Both the position numbers and the translations under genes were made by a program. The notes beneath the pieces are model-generated. The model made no database searches and was not told the origin of the DNA. It saw nothing but the letters and a program-made list of their open reading frames with translations. 64,000 nt of DNA from Siphlonurus alternatus (Eukaryota > Arthropoda > Insecta > Ephemeroptera > Siphlonuridae): NCBI GenBank assembly GCA_949825025.1, contig OX463785.1:14447971-14511970 (forward strand), in the 5' to 3' direction. Of the stretch, positions 44,155-55,579 are shown piece after piece. The number at the start of each line of letters is the position of its first letter. Within the stretch, counting starts at the first letter, position 1.

Positions 44155-47100
44155 TTAAATCTTGACCTTCTTACGACCTTTAGCTCCTCGTGTAGATTTC
44201 CTTCCCTCATTTGAGTCTTTGCTACCTCCGTCCCTCTTCCTCTTGGCCCTGGGAGGTTCTGGTGCAGCCTCCTCTACACTTGGCACCTCCTCTTCAGGAG
44301 GATCTTGACATTGTTGACACTCGTTGCTTGGACCGGCGATCGGTACAAAGTCGGCACCGAGCAGTCCGCGAAGTTCGTCGCTGCTTGGCTGCTGCATGAC
44401 GCCACCACAACTGGTGCACACGAGGGGAATGGCCGGAGACTTGGAGCGCCAGTATTGGAACTCCGTCTTGCACTTGTTTAGCTCCTGTAATGAGAACAGG
44501 TGTCAGTAAAGAGAGAAATTATGTTTCATTATAGAGAAAGAGAACCTTGGTTAAAGAAAATAAAAAAATGTAAACTTGTGTTAAAGTAAGTTATCAATAA
44601 CAAACAATGTAAATTTATTTCTTATTATTTATTCTAAAATAATTTATTGCTGAATAATTTACTATATTATTATAATTTACAAATACTACAAAAAACATAT
44701 TAAATAAGGTTATGTTTCTATCTAACAGTTAAAAATGGGGTACTGACCAAAAAAAAAAGTTTCAAGTTTTTGTCAATATTTCAAAAGGCACGACACGAGA
44801 ATTTCATGAAGAACAAGCCCTATTACAGCATTCTACGACAATTTCCTGATTTTATATGAATTTTTAAAACATCTCAAAAACGACGTCATAGCATTGAATC
44901 TTAAATGGGAAAATAGATTAGTTAACATTGCCAAATCCCATACTTAATATTGAAATGTAACCAAAACCTCATTTGTAAGGTTTTTAGGTGCTAGAATCAC
45001 GATAATGAAGGTTTCAAATTCCTACCTCAATATTTTTTCATTTTAGCAATGTTAACTGATGCATTTTTTCATTTAAGACTCAATGCTATGACGTCATCAA
45101 AAAAAGTTTTAAAAATTCATATAAAATCAGCAAATCGTCGTAGAGTGCTCTAATAGGGCTCGTTCTTCATAGAATGCATAGTACTTTTTACTAGTATTGC
45201 TAACTCAAATACCGGTCAGTACCCCATTCAGTAACCCTGACTAACCCATCTCTTACTCTAAAAATAACTTTTTTACATTACTGTATTTCTTTATAAAAAA
45301 TAGCTGGTAGCTTAAAAAAATATATAAAAATATTAAACACACATCATGATATACTATATAGAAAGAGGTTAAAACGAAGGTCATATCTCACCTGAAGAAG
45401 GGTACCGAACTTCCTTGTCATCTCCTCGTTCTTCTTGTCGCAGTCGTCAAGCCGGGTCTTGCACTCGGCCAGCTGAGTACGCTGGTCAGAGTTCTGACCC
45501 TTGATGGCTCGCATCTCGCGACGGGTCACACTCAGCTGGTTGCTCATTCTGAGAAAGAGATTTGAGAACGTCGTACAGCAGTGGAGGAAGAGAAGTGGCA
45601 ACATTGTACTACTTCTCCCAAAAAGAGTTAATCTCATTAACAAAAGATCTATAATATAATCTGTTGGTTAAGAAAAATTTTCTGAGGTGATGGCTGTACA
45701 TCAGTTCATACTGACACAAATTATCATTAGTTATTAAATAATATGAATGCTCACCAAGCAACAAAGATAGTTGATACAAGTATTTTCATTGTTGTTTTTT
45801 GCTAATGGCTGAACTTACAACATTGTTCACAGTGCTCTCTGGGGTTCCTAATAGCCAGTCCGCATGTCAGATACCCAATACTGTTTCTTGAAGCCTGTAT
45901 TACAAGATACAATTTTGCATACAATTTTTCCTTTCAAGAAAACTTGAACTCCATTTGTTTGTATGGAGATGAAATTTTCTTGCAAGGAAAAATTGTATGC
46001 AAAATTGTATGGTGTAATACCGGCTTAATACCAACTTAATGGGGCACAAATGTTGAATACAACATTTTTCGGTACAGTGTCCTTCACAAGGTCAAAAGGT
46101 ACCTGCGAATGGTGAGCCTCATTCTGCTGATCCGTCTTCTCATTGCCAGAGCCGTGCGGTTGATGCTTGCTTGAGGGGTTGGGGGAGTGGGAGGGGCAGG
46201 CATGGAGCTGTGGGAAGGACTCTCATCCCCCTTGGGGGAGTCCATGCTCACGTACTTTGAAGTACATGCTGCAAATAATAACCAAGATCAAATTATAGTT
46301 TTTGACAAAAGGCTTCAAGGTGGAATTTTAAGTAGGTTTTACTATAAATATTTGGCATACAGTATTAAAAAAATATTATTATTATTTTTTACACAGTTCA
46401 AGTTTCAGTAGTAAATATACACTAAATATATTACCGTATAGAGTGGATAGTATGCATATTTGCCTTAAAAAAAAAAAAAAAAAAAAAAAATCAAACTATG
46501 CTTGAATTTCTAATGAATGTATGGTTAAATGTTGTGTAAAAATTATAGAAATGATAAACAATCCAATTTTAAAAAATAATATAAAGAAAAGGAAAACTGT
46601 GACAACAATTACATTCAATAATATATTAAACAAAGGGGGTGGGGGTAATAAAAAAGGACTTTGGATAGATTTTACCCAAGAAATTTTTAGTACCAAAAAG
46701 TGATATCAAATCGTGTGCTAAATGTAGTACTAAACATGGCATTAAAAAATTTTGGGATAAAATCTATGCCAAGTCTTTTGTAAATACCCCCTAACATTAT
46801 TTGAAAAGAATTGACTGATGTTTTTCGTACCTGGATAAGTTCCCGTGAACTCTAAGAAGTCTGTCCCAAAGTAAGATATCTCCGGGAGGGTTGGTTCTAT
46901 CTTCTCCTTGAAGTACTCCATCGCCATTGTTGAGAGGTCAAACAGCTCGTCAGTGACCTTGTAAGGTCGCGCCAGCTTTGGAGTGGACGCTATGTACAGC
47001 AGGATTTTGTGAACCTCATCCAGGATCTGTAACAAGCATTACATCATTATAGACTCAAAGTTTTGAAAGTATCTAAACAACTAGTAAATAAGGGTAAAAT

Positions 47101-48863
47101 TTTGTTGGCAACTACTGTAAATGTAGAAATCACTCTATTTATGTAAGTAATCATTGTAATCAAGTAAAACTATAATGCCTAGCTTTATCACTCCATAAAA
47201 AAATAATCTAATCAACAATGTTTTGTAAGTCAAGAAAGTTCTTCAGGTAAAAAATAAAGCCATAGTATATGTCTAATTTTATCAGGTAGTCTACAGTTTT
47301 TATTATTAAATTGATTTTAATGATAGAAAGAGGTTACAGTATTCATTATTATGTTGCAAAACTTATGCAAAGAAAAAAAATTGTCTTTCTATCATGTCAG
47401 CCATTTTGTTTGTAGCAAAATCACTATAGGTGAACTTTATTTTTCAACACCTAAAAAGCACCACGAAATTTTGATGTTTTGGGTTTATGAACACTCCTCG
47501 CCCCTTAAAAGTTCCCTTCTGTAGCCTTACCTGTGTTATCACCATACCCTGTGTTATTCTTATGGGGCATGGGGATTAACATATTACAAGGCTGCAGAAA
47601 TAAAAGGAACTTTTCAGGGGCGAGGAGTGTACATCTCTGGCAGAAGAAATTTACTCCAATTAAATTTTCTAGAGCTACAGCTTTAAGAGATAAAGAAATT
47701 CAGATTTTAATTTTCAAAGAGGTAACACTACTTTAGCCAAGACCAGGGCTAGAGTTCTGTCCCGAAATGTTTTTATAGCACAAATTTAACAGAATATCAT
47801 AGTCCTGAGCCAAGCTAAGGGTCATAGCTAATGATGCCGTGAGCCAATGAAAAAGGTGTGACATTGCCATTCGTTTGGCACAGCTGGGGGTAACAATAGC
47901 GGCACTGCACTATTTGGCAACCTTGCTTGATTTTTACACTTTTTCATGGGCTTTTGATGGGACATTTAGTTTGGCTTCCAGTGTACTTGAAGTAACTTAC
48001 CTCTCCAGGGAAGAAGCAGCAATGTTTCCTCTCAATGTGCTTGCCAAAAGTCATGTGCAGCAGGGTGAGTCGCATGTGAAGGGTCTCCACTATGTCTGAC
48101 TCACAAGCCAAGGGGTGGTTACGACGAGCGGACTCACGACGGGGCATGCGGGACTTAATGGACTGGAAGCGAGTTAACATCTGGTTCTGCAGCTTATGGA
48201 ATGAAGAGTTGAGCATGTTTGAGCACAGAGAGTCAAAATGGTGGCTCACCTGTAATCATGATAAAAAGACAATTATTTAGTATGCAAATGCAAAATAATG
48301 TTACATAGAAATTTGTTGGTACACATGACGCCTTGATGTTTAATAAAATTTATATAAGCTTTAAAATTGATAACAAACAAAAAAGTAGCATTATACTGTA
48401 GAGTGGTAATTACAAATGGTACAAATGGCATCAAGGATATTTCCAATTTTTTAATTTAATTTAAATTATCAATTAAATAGATAAATTGACAAATGATCAA
48501 AGAAACAAAACTTGCTTTACTCTAATCTTTTGTCTTGGGAGTCAGTGAATAAAATTTCTAATAAAGTACATATATAATTTAAGATGTTGTACACTAATTA
48601 AATCAATTTTCATAAGTTTGACAATCATTTTAAAAGTTGCCGTTACTCACGGTCCTCAACTGGCTGACATTCTTGTACTTGAGGTATCCAAAGATCTTCT
48701 CGAGGACCTCCTGTGGCAGATCAAGTATGAAGATTTTCTGCTGGGGTTGCGACGACTCTGCAGCTCCTTCGTGAGTCTGACGTGACGAACGGAAACCAGT
48801 TGGTTCCCAAGCAGAGGTTGACGACCCTTCTCCATGTCCACTAGACTGCCGTGTCGATACCAT
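44155..48863 (-). CDS. FBXO28: F-box only protein 28
   Basis: Coding exons 5' to 3': 48863-48651, 48249-48001, 47026-46831, 46268-46103, 45548-45392, 44484-44155; all GT-AG and in frame, 436 aa (human about 368). The F-box lies at about 46-92 (ILDLPQEVLEKIFGYLKYKN, then VSQLRTVSHHFDSLCSNMLN). Next is the FBXO28-specific segment with MPRRESARRNHPLA and TLLHMTFGKHIE, then a helix-rich region with MAMEYFKEKI. A predicted coiled coil covers about 275-345, and the C-terminus is basic. In the family this is the substrate receptor of an SCF ubiquitin ligase in the nucleus. Unusual: Cys350, 353, 383 and 386 form a CxxC pair before the basic tail. The ATG follows an acceptor-like TTTCAG at 48887, so an upstream non-coding exon is likely. 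A minus-strand AATAAA is at 43975-43970. Confidence 0.92.
44734..45228. mobile_element. Foldback element, family 6
   Basis: Ends AATGGGGTACTGACC and GGTCAGTACCCCATT; arms as in 19281-19769 but in reverse orientation, including GACGTCATAGCATTGAATC and GATTCTAGCACC-type sequence. It lies in the last FBXO28 intron. Confidence 0.8.
45815..45880. repeat. Headless copy of the tRNA-Glu SINE 3' block
   Basis: TTGTTCACAGTGCTCTCTGG and CCTAATAGCCAGTCCGCATG match the 3' part of the SINE at 10560-10836. No tRNA-like head is present. Confidence 0.55.
45888..46027. mobile_element. Foldback element, family 12
   Basis: Arms AAGCCTGTATTACAAGATAC and GTGTAATACCGGCTT; inner TTGCATACAATTTTTCCTTT against AAGGAAAAATTGTATGCAAA. 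A larger relative is at 59428-59728. It lies in an FBXO28 intron. Confidence 0.7.
47490..47631. repeat. Short foldback repeat
   Basis: ACACTCCTCGCCCCTTAAAA is mirrored by TTTTCAGGGGCGAGGAGTGT, and TGTAGCCTTAC by CAAGGCTGCA. In an FBXO28 intron. Confidence 0.65.
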
Positions 48864-49802
48864 GACCTTGCAGTGACCTTGGAGAGCTGAAACAAAAAAT
48901 AACAATGACCTTGGAACTGTGTGTAGGTAAATGGCCCCTCTTCAAGTATGCTTGATTTGCTATGTTAATAGGTTAATACTATGATCTATACTATGGAGAG
49001 CTGAAACAAAAATGTCAATGACCTTATGACATTGGAACTGCATAAGCGGAGGTTAATGACCCCTCTTCAAGTCTATTTGAATGTCTTATCGATATCATGA
49101 CCTTGCAGTAACTTTGAAGCTGAAATAAAGACCAATGGCCTGCATGACCTTGGAATTGTGAAATCAATAAACCTTCCACTCAGGCGTGCATGGATCCAGA
49201 AAAATATTCAGGAGGCGGGGTGGGGGGGGGGGGAGGGGGAGGGGAAGAAAGTGCTGCCTTCATAAGCCAAATGTTAAAAAAAATTGCAAATTCCTATATT
49301 GCCCTATTGCCCAGGTTAAATTCAAATTTGGGGGGGGGGAGGAGGGCTGCAGCCCCCCAGCCCCTGGATCCGCGCCTGCCTGCCTCCACTTGCATGCCAG
49401 TTCAATGTCACAGTGACCTTGGTGAACTGGAGCAGGGCTACGACCTAATGACCTTGAAAATTTGAAAACTGGAGTTCAATAACCTCTTGATGCAATGTCT
49501 TGTGAGCAATTCTATTGTTAGAGAGCTTATTATAATGAGGTCACTGACCCTGATTGAAAAGGTACATAATTCAGGTACTTTAGGTTATTGAAATCAACAT
49601 TAGGAATCTGAAATTTTCAGCAAACTATCTTTCCATTAAAATATCAGCAATCTTTGAGATAACTTTGAAATAAAAATCATAAATATTAATATAGTAGTAT
49701 TGATTAAAAATAAATAACAAGTTCACCATTTATAACCAGTAAGTGATTTTGCACTGTCTGTTCATTGCAAGTGCTGAAACTGAACAGACCATGATGACCT
49801 TG
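48863..49802. promoter_or_regulatory. Cluster of CAAGGTCA half-sites upstream of FBXO28
   Basis: TGACCTTG (CAAGGTCA on the gene strand) occurs exactly at 48863, 48874, 48906, 49098, 49145, 49414, 49449 and 49795, with a near match at 49019. This octamer is the core half-site of monomer-binding nuclear receptors such as FTZ-F1/HR39 and ERR. The first copy overlaps the FBXO28 start codon. The flanks of several copies are also alike (GAGCTGAAAC, CCCCTCTTCAAGT), so the sites arose by tandem duplication. Binding is inference. Confidence 0.5.
49181..49382. mobile_element. MITE-like element with CAGGCGYGGATCC ends
   Basis: Left end CAGGCGTGCATGGATCCAGA, right end CTGGATCCGCGCCTG, with G-rich and C-rich arms (GGAGGCGGGGTGG, CAGCCCCCCAGCCCC). 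A relative with the same ends is at 54523-54713. It interrupts the half-site cluster upstream of FBXO28. Confidence 0.6.
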
Positions 49803-49829
49803 AAACAGGTCAATGAACTGCAATGACTA

Positions 49830-50188
49830 GACAGAAACAAAATCTTGACACATGAAGGCTATTTTTTTTAATGATTCACTGGTATCACAAGATGCAGGCT
49901 ACAAACTAGAGTAATATTTAAATAAATAAATAAATAAACAAATAAAATGATCTGAGATTAATAATAAACTAATAAATTTCAAATAAGCACTTTAACTTTA
50001 TGAAGTGCATAAATAAAAAAATTGAGCTAACAATTTGCATGATACCAATTACTTCAAGTATCTTCCACTAGCTGAGGAGTGCACAGCAAGCAGGTATAAA
50101 GAGTTTCTTATAAAAGAAATTACTGTCAAGAAATTTACTTTTTTTAAAACTATAACTGTACTGTCATGATTTTTGCTCCCCCCCCCTT
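49830..50188. other. AT-rich spacer
   Basis: Nothing recognised beyond AAAT-type simple repeats near 49920. Confidence 0.4.
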
Positions 50189-50577
50189 CCTTATGTAACA
50201 CGCCCTATGTTAAAAAAAAAAAAAAAAAAAATCCCACACATGAAAATTATGAAAAAATTTAAAATGTTGCCCTCTACATCCCCTATCAGTAGCTAAAATA
50301 TCAGATACACAAATTCATGCCAGTTTTTTAGTTAGTAATTTTTAAATTTGACTCTTTAACATGGAGAAATGGAACTTCCATGTTAAATTAGTCAACTTTA
50401 AAAATTCATAACTTAAAAACTAGGTCGAATTTGTATACCTGATATTTTAGCTACTGATAGGGGATGTAGAGGAGAACATTTAAAAAAAAATCATAATTTT
50501 AATGTGCGGGATTTTTTTATTTTTTTTTTTTATTTATTTTTTTTTTTTTAACATTGGGTGTATTACCTTACCCTAAA
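50189..50577. mobile_element. Foldback element, family 4
   Basis: Carries CCCTATCAGTAGCTAAAATA and its inverse, CCATGTTAAATTAGTCAACT, and a right end TTACCTTACCC. The left end is degraded and both ends have expanded A or T runs. Confidence 0.7.
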
Positions 50578-51148
50578 ACCCTAAAGATTATTTACTTGAT
50601 CTTACATCAAGTTTTAATCATATGTTTCAATTAACTTTTTTCCATTTACAATAACACACTCTGCAAATCTCCTCTGCTATGTTGGAGGTGATGGGATAAA
50701 GTGTTTAAGAATAAATAATATGAATGCCAGAATATTACGAGGAATACTCGCTATTACTACGACTATTTTTGGAAAAATAAAAAGAGATTTCAAAGTCCAA
50801 CAGATAACAATAAGAACCCTGTTGCTTAACACAATAAGCTTTTACCAGATAATAATTGCAACACTTTCAAGAATATTCCTAGTTATATAGTTGCAGAAAT
50901 CTCTCAAAGCTTCTATCATAAAATTACAAGACTTTCTATATTAAAGAATGTGATTTCTTATGTACAGTTTGTGTACAGTTACACATATCTACTTTGACTG
51001 CAAAATTTAAGAAACTGTATGAAACACCTTTAAAATTAGACAGAATTTGCATTCAAAGTAGAAGACATTTCTTCAGCTGCTATAAAACATTTCCTGTCTA
51101 TAATATTATTACCATGACAAATTTTAGCTAGAGTTATCAATTATAAAC
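50578..51148. other. AT-rich spacer
   Basis: No gene-like or structured sequence recognised. Confidence 0.4.
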
Positions 51149-51361
51149 CATCATTTCTCATCCAAAATAATGAGCAATTTGTATACCGCATTTTCGTTGT
51201 AATAATGAGTATAATCTGCTATTTCAGGTGAGCACAATTATGAATTGTAAATTAGTATAAAATAAAGCTCAAAATTGCACTAATTAGAAATAGCAGACAG
51301 CTCATTATTGCAACGATATCATGGCAGGCAGAGAGCTCATTATTCAGAATGAGGAACAATA
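51149..51361. mobile_element. Foldback element, family 5
   Basis: CTGCTATTTCAGGTGAGCAC on the left and AATAGCAGACAGCTCATTAT on the right, around a centre near 51250; the outer parts have decayed. Confidence 0.65.
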
Positions 51362-51639
51362 TGCTAGGTAGCTGCTTCTATTTTGGAAACAGGTGAAAAA
51401 GAACAAAGGTGCAAATAGGTCTCTTGTTAAAAGCAAATGAACTTAAAATATGGGTGTACTCCTGCAAAACAAGTTCGCCCGTAAACGACCATAAACTCCA
51501 CAGACTTGCAAAGGTGACAAATGTGAAAACATGCAGTGCTGCTCACGTGGAGGCATGGTGAACTAATAAAAAATCTCGCAAATGATACAGGAGTAAAGTT
51601 TGTGCTGTTCCGAGGGGTATATAATACAATACATAATTG

Positions 51640-51987
51640 TAATTTTTTTGTTGGAAGTTGTTGAAAGAAGGAGGCAATGTAGACTTGGTATTATGTATAA
51701 GATCACAAAAAGTTGTGATGGTTGGGAAAAGTTATTTGGTCGTGTGAAGAGAGGTGGTTATGTTGGAAGGGGTGATCATGGATGGAAGTTGTTGATAGTA
51801 GAAATGATGTGGTAAGTTTTCCTTTGTGAATATGATGATGAGGGTGTGGAATTCTTTGAGTGCTGGGGTTGTTGAGGCAGAGAGTAATGTGTGTTTTGTT
51901 TAGGAGAGAATTTTTGAGGATGAACGATCCTTCGAGAGCCACCGTGGCTGAATTGTCACATTTGCCGTGTTAATATTATTATTATAA
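51640..51987 (+). mobile_element. LINE 3' fragment with 3' UTR
   Basis: Frames read VERRRQCRLGIMYKI and later FVNMMMRVWNSLSAGVVEAE before a stop near 51903. This RRR-x-RL-x-MYKI plus RVWNSL-x-x-VVEA pattern is the C-terminal end of reverse transcriptase ORFs of the Jockey/R1/CR1 range. About 35 bp later the block GAGCCACCGTGGCTG, CACATTTGCCGTG and a TTA/ATT repeat ends the copy. Two further copies of only this terminal block occur in the window. 5'-truncated and frame-broken. Confidence 0.65.
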
Positions 51988-52215
51988 ACTCCCGAGTTCA
52001 ATATGCTGTTAATTGACTGATAGCTAGAGACACATGAAAGACTGCAGCCTTAAGTCACCTTTAACTCTCTGTGACAATAAACTGTGCAACAAACATAATA
52101 TATTACATCAAGCATAATTATACCTATATACCATAGAGACTGAGGGATTAATACATGTTTACGTAAAATTAACCTGTTCTTAATTAAAAAAAAAAAAAAA
52201 AAAAAAAATGGGTTC

Positions 52216-52368
52216 CATCATTACAAAAAATTAGAACCACACACTTAATTTGATTGTCTTTTTATTAATTTTTAGAGTTATATAAGTTATAACTATGTAC
52301 TGTATAGTTTAACTATAAATAATAAGACAATAAAATTAAGTGTGTGGTTCTAATTTTTTGTAATGCTG
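52216..52368. repeat. Palindrome with ATTACAAAAAATTAGAAC arms
   Basis: ATTACAAAAAATTAGAACCA, followed by CACACACTTAATTTGATTGT, is mirrored almost perfectly by the right arm ending CTAATTTTTTGTAAT. The centre is AT-rich. Non-coding and apparently recent. Confidence 0.75.
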
Positions 52369-52572
52369 GACGAGGGGTTTAAGAGTGCGTTGAGTACTAT
52401 GTACATTGCGTGCCACCGTGGGGTAACCACATTTGCCGCAGTTCGTTATAATTTAATCAAGTTTATTTTTTTTTTTTTAAGGAACAGAGCTAGGTTAATT
52501 TTACATGCATAAATGCATACATATTATTAAATATGATACATAATGCACTAGCTATCATACAATGAACCCATT

Positions 52573-52606
52573 GAGCTCTATACAAGGCCTTGTATAGAGC
52601 TCAATG
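52573..52606. repeat. Perfect 34-bp palindrome
   Basis: TTGAGCTCTATACAAGG joined to its exact inverse, without a loop. Would form a 17-bp cruciform arm. No function assigned. Confidence 0.85.
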
Positions 52607-52619
52607 AATGAACCGGACC

Positions 52620-54522
52620 CCCATCCCCTAATTAAATAGAATACAGTGTCAGCTTTAATCATTAAAATTATATGTAGTGAATTTCATGGTGTCAATTCTT
52701 TCTGTTTTCTCTAAACATGAAAATATTATGCAAATTTAAATTATAATTTAATTTTACAAACATTTTATTACGTTTATGAAGCAAAAAAAAAAAAAAAAAA
52801 AAAAAAATCGCACATTTAGCAAGAAGGATTAAATAGGTACAGTATGTATCACAAAAATAAAGTATGCATACTATATATATTTACAAAATTTTAAAATAAT
52901 TATTAATTATAATAATTACAGAATGCCTACTAAACTAAACTATGCCTGCATCACAGACAAATCTGTGCCTGAATCTTCATTACAATCATTACGTAAAAAA
53001 TCAGTAAAAAATCCGGGGGGTCCAAAAAACAATTTTTTTTTATCTTTATTTACGATTTCTTGTTAAATAAAACGATTTATCTTAAGATTCATGAAGAGCA
53101 TTGCATAAAGCTATTTTATTTAGGTAAATAGTAAACAATACGGTATGTAGCAGTATGCAATATGCATACAATCGCTACGCAACAGCCAGTTGGCAACCTA
53201 CATTATATGCATAATCGTCTTTTCCCACTTTTCTGCACGAATATGCTTGACATTTTCATTGAACTCAATGCAGATGGATATACTTTTCATTCTTATAACT
53301 TACCTGAGAGCCGATGGAAGTTCAAATATGTATCAATTTATAGCCAAAGAATCACTCAAGCTTTTGCAACTATAAAATGCTACCCTTGATTTTTTTCTAT
53401 CATAATTTTTTTAATTGTTTTCTGGAAAAAAATTTATGCACGACGTCGCTAGCATCCAGAACTTGATAGTCGTTTTCGTAAACAAAAAAATTACAAAATG
53501 CAAACTCTGCGCAGAAGATTTTTATAACTGACAAATATCCTACTGCGCATATAAAAATTTTCAATTTATCAACATACGAACAAATTTTTATTAGATTTGA
53601 CAACATTTAACTTGGCACGAAGATTAAAAATTAACTTTTTACCCCTTTAAATCCCAAATTTAGCAAGTGTTGGTGCCATTAATATTAAATAAAAATATAA
53701 TTTTAATCTTAAAACGTCCAGTGTCTATTTAAAGGTTGAATAATAAGTAAATTTTATGAAATAAAAGTTTTGCAATTTTTGTTGTGCCAGGTTAATTTGA
53801 GACAAATTCTAGCAGACGACGCGAATTGCCGCTTGCAAGTTGCATTGCATCATTGCATCATTGCCAAAAGGTTTATTTAAGAAATTACAAGTGCCAAGTA
53901 AGTATAGTGGTTTATTTATATTATAATATCATTATTGAATATCCGAATGAACTTAAGATAGTCCATTATTTTTGTAATATTGATTTAAATGTAATAAAAC
54001 CGTTGCGAAAAACACGTGAGACGGATATCTATTTTTGTCATGCAGGAAATGTGCACGTGCGGCAAATGATGTAAAATTCTATTCGTAAGGTTTCTGTACC
54101 TCTAATACGTCAATAACTACGTGCTTAAGTGCGTAGAAGAAAATATAAACAATTTCCACATACTTTTATGTCATGATTTTTAGTTTTTATCCACGTTTTC
54201 CATTTATGGACATGGCCAAAAAAAAAAAAGGGGGCGTGTCTGGATTTTTATTGTTTTTTGAATTATGAACGTGGCATAAAATTTATTAATGAATCTTTTA
54301 TTATTCCTTAGTTTATAATCTTTTCTTCAACTCCCTGCATTAAATAGTTAAGTATTTATGATAATTATTATCATATAAATTGGATTTTCTGGAGAATGTA
54401 TGATGCAACTTCTGTTGTGTGAATTTAATTAATCATCATCTAGCTACCAAATTTCATGTTTTAATTAAAAATTCTTCACTGCATTTCTATGGAGCTCCGT
54501 AGCAATTTTAGAGTATGTGAAC
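52620..54522. other. AT-rich spacer between divergent FBXO28 and SLC7 genes
   Basis: No coding exon is recognised. At 53800-53897 a stretch with GACGACGCGAATTGCCGC ends at a strong donor-like site (GCCAA|GTAAGTATAG), which could be a 5' non-coding exon of the SLC7 gene because the first coding exon begins at an acceptor. This is unproven. The open frames at 53162, 53400 and 53826 are short and unrecognisable. Confidence 0.3.
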
Positions 54523-54713
54523 AGGCGCGGATCCCGGACCATAAATTGGAGACGTACTGTTGAATCTCCATAAGTCCAATATTAAAAAAAATTTGAGTGG
54601 GGTATACCGGTATACGCCTATATTTTGTCCATGTTACAGAAATCAAAATTTTCGTGGGGTGCGGGGCTAAGCCCCCCTAGCCCCTCCCCCTCCCCCTGAA
54701 TCCGTGCCTGTAT
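54523..54713. mobile_element. MITE-like element with CAGGCGCGGATCC ends
   Basis: Left end ACAGGCGCGGATCCCGGACC, right end CTGAATCCGTGCCTGTATG; same family as 49181-49382, with a C-rich right arm. Confidence 0.6.
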
Positions 54714-55080
54714 GTGAAAGCACCTTAACAAATAAATTATAGTCTGGGCCGCCATTACATTTTCTCCCAAGCCACGTATCCAAACAAAATTCAGCTGCAC
54801 GTACTAGCTTGACTATATATAGTTAGATACTGTAGTATATAAGCTGTTCATTCAGCTTCCCTTTAATTAATTTCAATCGTAAGTGCCCTCTCAAAAACTT
54901 TGTGACATCCCAAGGTTTCATTATGCCCCCATCCTTCAAGATTTTATATTTCTGAATTTTTGGTGGACACTACTAGAGTATTATTTTATTACAGAAATAG
55001 ATAACAAATGCAAACCTTTAATATTTGTATTTTATAGTCAGTCCTCAAAAAATCATTTTTTTTTTTTTTTTTTTTTTTTT

Positions 55081-55385
55081 ACAAGGATACACCCCTAAGA
55101 GCTTACAGCTCGCGGCGGGGTACTGGGTAGGGATAAGGTAGGGAACGGATAGTGGCCACGGCCTGCATGCTTACGCGTCCCAGCATTCGCTGAGGTGAGA
55201 CTGAGGGAACCGTGGAAAACCTCAGTCAGGACGGACACCTCTACTTTTTCTCAGTGGACCAAAGCAATGTCCAAAGCCTGGGGAACCACACACAAGTGCA
55301 TCACTGCACTGGGTGGAAAGCGAGATGAATTTACCCCAGGGAGGGAGCAGCATATTTTTTACTTGAAACGGTCACCCATCCAAGT
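55081..55385 (-). mobile_element. 5'-truncated SINE with 5S-derived head
   Basis: Minus-strand copy of the 2066-2478 SINE. Body and tail are well conserved (ACCGTGGAAAACCTCAGTCA, GCATTCGCTGAGGTGAGAC). The head stops within the 5S segment at ACTTGGATGGGTGACCG, so most of the promoter is missing. A 25-base T run adjoins its tail. It lies about 200 bp upstream of the first SLC7 coding exon. Confidence 0.75.
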
Positions 55386-55579
55386 TCTTTGTAGAGGTTA
55401 GTTAAAATTCTCTCTCCATGGCTGGTTTGAATGTCTTAGCCTATGGATCCTCTGATATTATTAGTGGTTGAAAAATAAAGGCGTAATAAAGCTGGTGGGA
55501 TACAACATTTAGCTAATAGTTTGTTTACGTAGACCTTACTTTGTTTTCTACACGGACTAACAGCAACGTTTCTTGCAGG

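Noticed and set aside
55195..55401. 68-residue ORF upstream of SLC7
   Set aside because: Lies wholly inside the 5S-headed SINE; similar peptides arise from the other copies.
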